From positions 124,001-188,000 of the forward strand of contig NZ_JAKCFA010000017.1 of NCBI RefSeq assembly GCF_024198215.1: 64,000 bases of DNA. Direction: 5' to 3'. The translations under genes were made by a program, and so were the position numbers. Shown piece by piece: positions 60,051 to 64,000 of this stretch. The first letter of the stretch is position 1, and every line of letters begins with the position of its first letter. This DNA comes from Myxococcus qinghaiensis. GTDB taxonomy: Bacteria; Myxococcota; Myxococcia; Myxococcales; Myxococcaceae. A model generated the notes under the pieces. The model searched no databases and was not told where the DNA came from. It worked only from the letters and a program-made list of their open reading frames with translations.

Positions 60051-60967
60051 TTCGCGCACTGACCTGGAGCCTGGGAGCCGCGCTGCTGTTGATGCTGTCC
60101 GCCCCTTCCGCCCACGCGCAGACAGGCACCGACGACGGGCTGGGCGCGCTCCGCGAGGAGGTGGCGCGCGCGCGCAAGGAGACGCCGGAAGCCTTCGTGC
60201 GCCTGGAGGCGGTCATCCCCCAGGTGACGGTCCTCGACGCGAGGAAGCGGGGCACGCTCGCCGCCGCCGCGGCGCTGTTCCGCGACTTGGGCGCACAGGG
60301 GCTGTGGCCCATGGTGGAGCGGCTCGCCTTCGACGACGCGGGGCAGGCGCCGCAGCCCGTGCGCGACTCCGCGAAGCTGGCCCTCCAGGTGGGCATGGTG
60401 GAGGCCACCGGTGACTTGCGGGACGCGCGCCTCCTGCCGCTGTGGAAGCGCCTGCTGGAAGGCTCGGAGACCCGGCGCCCCGCGCGCCGTGCCGCCGCGA
60501 CGGCCCTGGCGAAGTTGGAGTCCCCTGAGGCCGCGGCGCTGCTCATCACCCTGTCCCGCCAGGAGGGCTCGCGCGGAGAGACGGTGCGCGAGGCCATGGG
60601 CCGGTGTCGCAGGCTGGTGATGGCACAGGCGCTGGCGGAGGCCCTCGCGCTCAATCCGGCGCCCTCGGAGGCGCGTCGGCTCGCCGTGGCGCTGGGCGAC
60701 GTCGGCTCCTTCTGGGCGTGGAAGACCTCGCAGTCGAAGTCCCGCTCGGAGGAAGGCGCCGTGCGCCGCGTGGCCGCCGAGGCCCTGGTCAGTGCCTGGG
60801 TGGACCACACCGGCGACGTCCAGCAGGCCATCACCCAGGCCCTGTTGCGCGTGGATGCGCCGGAGACGGCGTCGCTCATCCAGGCGATGCGGGCCCGGAC
60901 CGCGGAGCCGCGCCACGCCGCGCTGGAGGACCTGGAGCAGCGGATGCGGAACAACCCGCTGCGCTGA
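60047..60967 (+). CDS. Exported HEAT-repeat-like protein, partner of the arginine deiminase
   Basis: 306 aa from ATG 60047 (ATGA overlap). A signal peptide ends at AHA-QTG. The mature part is all-helical with repeated two-helix units (ARLLPLWKRLLEGSETRRPA, then RRAAATALAKLESPEAAALL, and VRRVAAEALVSAWVDHTGDV), typical of HEAT/ARM-type solenoids. No enzyme motif. It is translationally coupled to the deiminase, so it may bind the deiminase or its substrate in the periplasm. Convergent with the response regulator gene 6 bp away. Confidence 0.75.
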   Translation: MIRALTWSLGAALLLMLSAPSAHAQTGTDDGLGALREEVARARKETPEAFVRLEAVIPQVTVLDARKRGTLAAAAALFRDLGAQGLWPMVERLAFDDAGQAPQPVRDSAKLALQVGMVEATGDLRDARLLPLWKRLLEGSETRRPARRAAATALAKLESPEAAALLITLSRQEGSRGETVREAMGRCRRLVMAQALAEALALNPAPSEARRLAVALGDVGSFWAWKTSQSKSRSEEGAVRRVAAEALVSAWVDHTGDVQQAITQALLRVDAPETASLIQAMRARTAEPRHAALEDLEQRMRNNPLR

Positions 60968-60973
60968 GACGCG

Positions 60974-61678
60974 TCAGGGCGCCTCGATTTCCATGCGGTA
61001 GCCCACGCCGCGCACCGTCTGGATGGCGAAGCGCGAAGCGCTGTTCCACCCGAGCTTCTTCTTCAGGCTGGAGACGAAGTTGTCCACGGTGTGCGGGTCC
61101 ACGACGACGTCGCGGCCCCACACCGCGTCCAGGATGTCGTCGCGGCGCAGCACGCGCTCACGCTCGCGCACCAGGAAGACGAGCAGGTCGAACTCCGTGC
61201 GCGTCAGCTCCACGTTGGCGCCCTCGGGCGTCTCCACCTTGCGGCGGTCCAGGTCCATCCGGTAGCCGCCGAAGCGAACCTGCTTCGCCGGAGCACCGCC
61301 GCCCGAGCGGCGCACCAGCGCACCCACCCGGGCCAGCAGCTCGCGCAGGCGATAGGGCTTGCCCAGGTAGTCCTGCGCACCCGCCTCGAAGCCGCGCACG
61401 ACGTCGTCCTCCAGCGTGCGCGCGGTGAGCATCAACACGGGCGACGTGACGCCCTCCTCGCGCAGCGTCCGGCACAGCGTGTAGCCATCTCCGTCCGGCA
61501 ACATGACGTCCAGGAGGAGGAGCTGGAAGGTCCGTCGCGCCAGGTGCTCGCGAGCCTCGCGCACGGTGGCCGCCTCTTCCACGGCATAGCCGCCCTGGTG
61601 CTCCAGGCTGTCGCGCAGCGCGAGCCGCAGGTTCGGGTCATCCTCCACGAGCAGGATGGTGGGCTGGGTGGGGTTCAT
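60974..61678 (-). CDS. OmpR/PhoB-family response regulator
   Basis: 234 aa; ATG 61678 overlaps the kinase stop (ATGA). Receiver domain with acidic pocket VEDDPN, phospho-acceptor Asp57 in LLLLDVMLPDGDG, Thr in LMLTART and Lys in YLGKPY. The C-terminal winged helix has ELTRTEFDLLVFLVRERERV, DDILDAVWGRDVVVDPHTVD and IQTVRGVGYRM. It receives phosphate from the cognate kinase upstream in the same operon. Target genes unknown. Confidence 0.95.
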   Translation of the reverse strand: MNPTQPTILLVEDDPNLRLALRDSLEHQGGYAVEEAATVREAREHLARRTFQLLLLDVMLPDGDGYTLCRTLREEGVTSPVLMLTARTLEDDVVRGFEAGAQDYLGKPYRLRELLARVGALVRRSGGGAPAKQVRFGGYRMDLDRRKVETPEGANVELTRTEFDLLVFLVRERERVLRRDDILDAVWGRDVVVDPHTVDNFVSSLKKKLGWNSASRFAIQTVRGVGYRMEIEAP

Positions 61679-63498
61679 GGCGTCGCGTTCGGGGGGAAAG
61701 AGAGCTCGAAGGTGGTGCCCTCGGGACTGGAGGCCACCACGCGAAGGGTACCGGAGTGCAGGCGCATGATGCGGCGACACAGCGCCAGGCCCAGGCCACT
61801 GCCGGCGACTTCCCGGCCCTGTCCTGGCAGGCGCACGAACTCTCCGAAGACGCGCTCCCAGTCCGCCGGAGGAATCCCCACGCCGTTGTCGGAGAAGCGC
61901 ACGCGTCCGCCGGGCAGTGTCTCCACGCGCAGACGCACGGGGCTGCGCGTGTTGTAGGCGCAGGCGTTGCGCGCGAGGTTGGAGAGCAGCAGGCGCAAGA
62001 GCTGGGCGTCGGCTCGCAGCGTGAGGTCCCCCACTTCCGCCTCCAGCTCCACGGGCACCTTCGACCAGGACTCCAAGTCCCGGCGCAGGAGCGACACGAC
62101 TTCGTCCAGGCGCACCGGCTCCAACCGGGGCACCCAGCGGCCCTTGTCGATGCGGTTGAAGGACAGGAGGTTCTCCACCAGGAAGCCCAGGCCGTCCGCC
62201 TCGCGGACGATGCGCGCCGGATAGTCGCGGGCGTCGGTGCCCTCGGCGAGCCTCCACTCGAGCGTCTCCGCGAGCAGGCGGATGGAGGCCAGCGGCGTGC
62301 GCAGCTCGTGCGACACGGTGGCCACGAAGTCGCTCTTCAGCTCCAGGAAGCGGTACTTGCGGTGCTGCGCGAGGAAGGCCAGCGCCGCGATGCCCAGGGC
62401 CAGCCCCGCGCACAGCACCACCATGCCCGTCTTCAAGCGGTAGCGGCGCTCCAGCGCGGTCTCCGCCCGGGCCCACTCGGGCGTGGCCACCGCCAGCGGC
62501 AGCGCCTCCAGCGACAGCACCGGCGCGTCTCCGAGCAGTCGCACGCTGCCCTCTGAGTCCAGCAACCCACGCTCGCGCATCTCGCGGGTGAGTGACGCCA
62601 GCAACTCCGTGGCGTCCACCGCCACGCCGCGCACCTGGTTGCCACCGCGCGGCTCCAGGTACCACCCGGCGCGCACCAGGGCAGGGCTCGGGAGGGAGGC
62701 CGGCAGGGGCAGCGGGCTCGCCGTCAGCTCTCGGGCGCGCGACGCGAAGTCGTCCACCGGCGCGCCCACCCTCGTGGACAGCGCGGCCACCCGCTCCATC
62801 AGGAACTGGAAGTCCACCGGGGTGAAGCGCGAGCGGCGTGACAGCAGCAACCGCTGGAGGCCATCCAACCGGCCCCCCTTGCCGTCCGCCAGTCCGTCAC
62901 GCACCAGCGCCTGCATGAGCTGCGGCACCGGGTCGCCGCGCTCCGCGAGCGACTCCAGCACCACCAGCAGGCCCGGCACGTCACGCGTGGAGGCGAGCAC
63001 GTATTGAGAGCGATGTTGCAGCAGCGCCATCAACGCCACCGTGGAGGCCCGACGGTCTCCGCGCGCGAGCGCCAGCTCCACCGCCCGCGTCCGTGCGAGC
63101 CGCTCCGCCCACGGGTCCTCCAGGTCCTCCGCCACCTCGGTGCCCGCACGCAGCCGCGCATAGCGCTCGCGGGCGGGCGACACGTCACCGGTGTCGTGGA
63201 GCGCCAGGCGGGGCAGCACCTGGGTGCCGCGCTCGCGCAGGTACAGGCCCGTGGCGGGAGCGAGCGGGTCCGCCACCGCGGCCTCCAGGGCGGGCTTCGC
63301 CGCCTCCAGCTTGTCGTGCAGTGACTGCGTCAACGACGCGCGGGCGTACTGCTCCAGCGCCTCGCGTCGGGAGTCGAGCGAGAGGCGCGCGTCCTCCCGC
63401 TCGTTGGCGAAGATGCGATGGAGGTAGCCCAGCCCCCAGCCAAGGCCGGCGAGGCCGAGCACGAGGGCAACGAGCATGGGAAGCAACCTGCGGAGCAT
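61675..63498 (-). CDS. Sensor histidine kinase
   Basis: 607 aa from ATG 63498. TM1 (LPMLVALVLGLAGLGWGLGY), a large periplasmic sensor region of about 340 residues, helical (LVVLESLAERGDPVPQLMQA), and TM2 (MVVLCAGLALGIAALAFLA). Then HisKA with FVATVSHELRTPLASIRLLA (phospho-His), N-box LLSNLARNACAYN, G1 FSDNGVGIPP and G2 GSGLGLALCRR. All kinase residues are intact. The sensor region matches no family I recognise. It starts 8 bp after the VWA gene stop and is coupled to the response regulator. Confidence 0.92.
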   Translation of the reverse strand: MLRRLLPMLVALVLGLAGLGWGLGYLHRIFANEREDARLSLDSRREALEQYARASLTQSLHDKLEAAKPALEAAVADPLAPATGLYLRERGTQVLPRLALHDTGDVSPARERYARLRAGTEVAEDLEDPWAERLARTRAVELALARGDRRASTVALMALLQHRSQYVLASTRDVPGLLVVLESLAERGDPVPQLMQALVRDGLADGKGGRLDGLQRLLLSRRSRFTPVDFQFLMERVAALSTRVGAPVDDFASRARELTASPLPLPASLPSPALVRAGWYLEPRGGNQVRGVAVDATELLASLTREMRERGLLDSEGSVRLLGDAPVLSLEALPLAVATPEWARAETALERRYRLKTGMVVLCAGLALGIAALAFLAQHRKYRFLELKSDFVATVSHELRTPLASIRLLAETLEWRLAEGTDARDYPARIVREADGLGFLVENLLSFNRIDKGRWVPRLEPVRLDEVVSLLRRDLESWSKVPVELEAEVGDLTLRADAQLLRLLLSNLARNACAYNTRSPVRLRVETLPGGRVRFSDNGVGIPPADWERVFGEFVRLPGQGREVAGSGLGLALCRRIMRLHSGTLRVVASSPEGTTFELSFPPNATP

Positions 63499-63506
63499 GC
63501 TCGCGG

Positions 63507-64000
63507 CTACCTTCCGGGGCCCGGGAGGTTGTCGGGGTCCATGTTGGACAGCGAGCCCGGGGGGCCGAAGCGGTCCTTGCGCTGGTCCAGCGCTCCCGCC
63601 TTCTTGATGAGCGTGCCCAGCTCCACCACGTCCGGGCGACTCGCCAGCGGCTCGCCAATCTCCTGCCAGAGCGCATGGAGCCGCGCCCAGTCGAGCGTGC
63701 GCGTCCAGTACGAGCCGCGCAGCTTCTCCGCGAAGGCGGCGGCCACGTACGTCAGCCGCGTGGAGGGCGCGACGCGGGTGGCGGACGAGCGCAGCACGCT
63801 GGAGGGCAGCAGCTTCTGCACGCGGCGCCACATGGTGTTCTCGCCCTCTTCGTAGAGGACGCGCAGCGTGCCGAAGGCGATGGCGGGGCCTATCAGCTTC
63901 ACCTCGTAGACGGCGGTGACGGAGGCGCCCGCCGCCAGCGGCACGGGCACCGGCTCCGCGTCATCGTCGAACGGCTCCGGCGTGGCGGACTGGTTCTCGT
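63507..64000 (-). CDS. VWA-domain protein, C-terminal part only (5' end beyond window)
   Basis: 164 codons are visible before the right edge. The segment PLAAGASVTAVYEVKLIG, then TMWRRVQKLLPSS and LTYVAAAFAEKLRGSYWTRT, resembles the region after the VWA domain in YfbK/DUF3520 proteins (compare TALYEL and the C-terminal helical part of the gene at 35022). The end is Gly/Pro-rich (PPGSLSNMDPDNLPGPGR). Apparently the first visible gene of a VWA-kinase-regulator operon, so its product could be the signal partner of the kinase. Confidence 0.75.
   Translation of the reverse strand, partial: ENQSATPEPFDDDAEPVPVPLAAGASVTAVYEVKLIGPAIAFGTLRVLYEEGENTMWRRVQKLLPSSVLRSSATRVAPSTRLTYVAAAFAEKLRGSYWTRTLDWARLHALWQEIGEPLASRPDVVELGTLIKKAGALDQRKDRFGPPGSLSNMDPDNLPGPGR

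Noticed and set aside
1..64000. tRNA, rRNA, insertion sequences, origins or attachment sites
   Set aside because: None could be recognised by reading; no transposase-like protein or terminal inverted repeats were seen.

Overview
The window is very GC-rich, densely coding DNA. Multi-domain secreted proteins and lipoproteins with lipobox signals, Asp-Ala-Gly/Pro linkers, SMI1-type immunity remnants and an RHS giant all point to a myxobacterium (Myxococcota, probably Myxococcaceae). That is an inference from gene content; no rRNA, tRNA, CRISPR array or insertion sequence was recognised.

Layout. 1-2.4 kb holds a decayed 1,631-bp tandem duplication of a two-helix membrane-protein gene, whose seam still carries stubs of both flanking genes. 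A single-copy membrane protein follows (2.4-3.2 kb). From 14.5 down to 3.2 kb, one tightly overlapped minus-strand operon encodes a compact contractile injection system (phage-tail-like): cap/Pvc16-like, sheath, tube, a Pro-rich unknown, LysM tube-base protein, VgrG-like spike, spike-tip candidate, gp25 wedge, J/gp6 wedge fused to a beta-propeller, tail protein I, and two membrane-anchored proteins. No AAA+ ATPase, tape measure or fibre gene is visible. A decayed CocE-type hydrolase remnant lies just upstream. 15.4-18.6 kb is a lipid-modification operon (desaturase, di-iron hydroxylase-like protein, YheT hydrolase, thioesterase).

18.6-23.9 kb (minus strand) carries an OmpA/peptidoglycan-binding protein, an 890-aa protein joining three peptidoglycan-cleaving folds, and a lipoprotein. 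24.2-27.7 kb has two small envelope proteins, a hydroxylase divergent from a TetR regulator, and a lytic transglycosylase. 27.9-34.5 kb is a 2,224-aa PA14/NHL/RHS lipoprotein ending in a probable nuclease toxin, closed by a strong terminator.

35-42 kb is mostly metabolism: a VWA protein, NagB-type deaminase, amidase, phosphofructokinase and acyl-CoA ligase, followed by a PIN-domain nuclease paired with a small Cas2/VapD-like protein. 43-48 kb has a lipoprotein hydrolase, a small Cys-rich lipoprotein, an FHA protein and a membrane metallophosphoesterase.

48-52 kb has a three-gene 5'-methylthioadenosine operon (mtnP, mtnA, class II aldolase) fitting the DHAP shunt. It is divergent from an ArsR + two-SRPBCC operon whose palindromic operator overlaps both the -10 box and the start codon. 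52-64 kb contains a CBS protein, an alpha/beta hydrolase, a DUF1501/DUF1800 pair split by a frameshifted SMI1/KNR4 gene and a catalytically dead M50 homologue, a lipoprotein protein-arginine deiminase with all key residues, a HEAT-like protein, and a VWA-histidine kinase-response regulator operon cut by the window edge.
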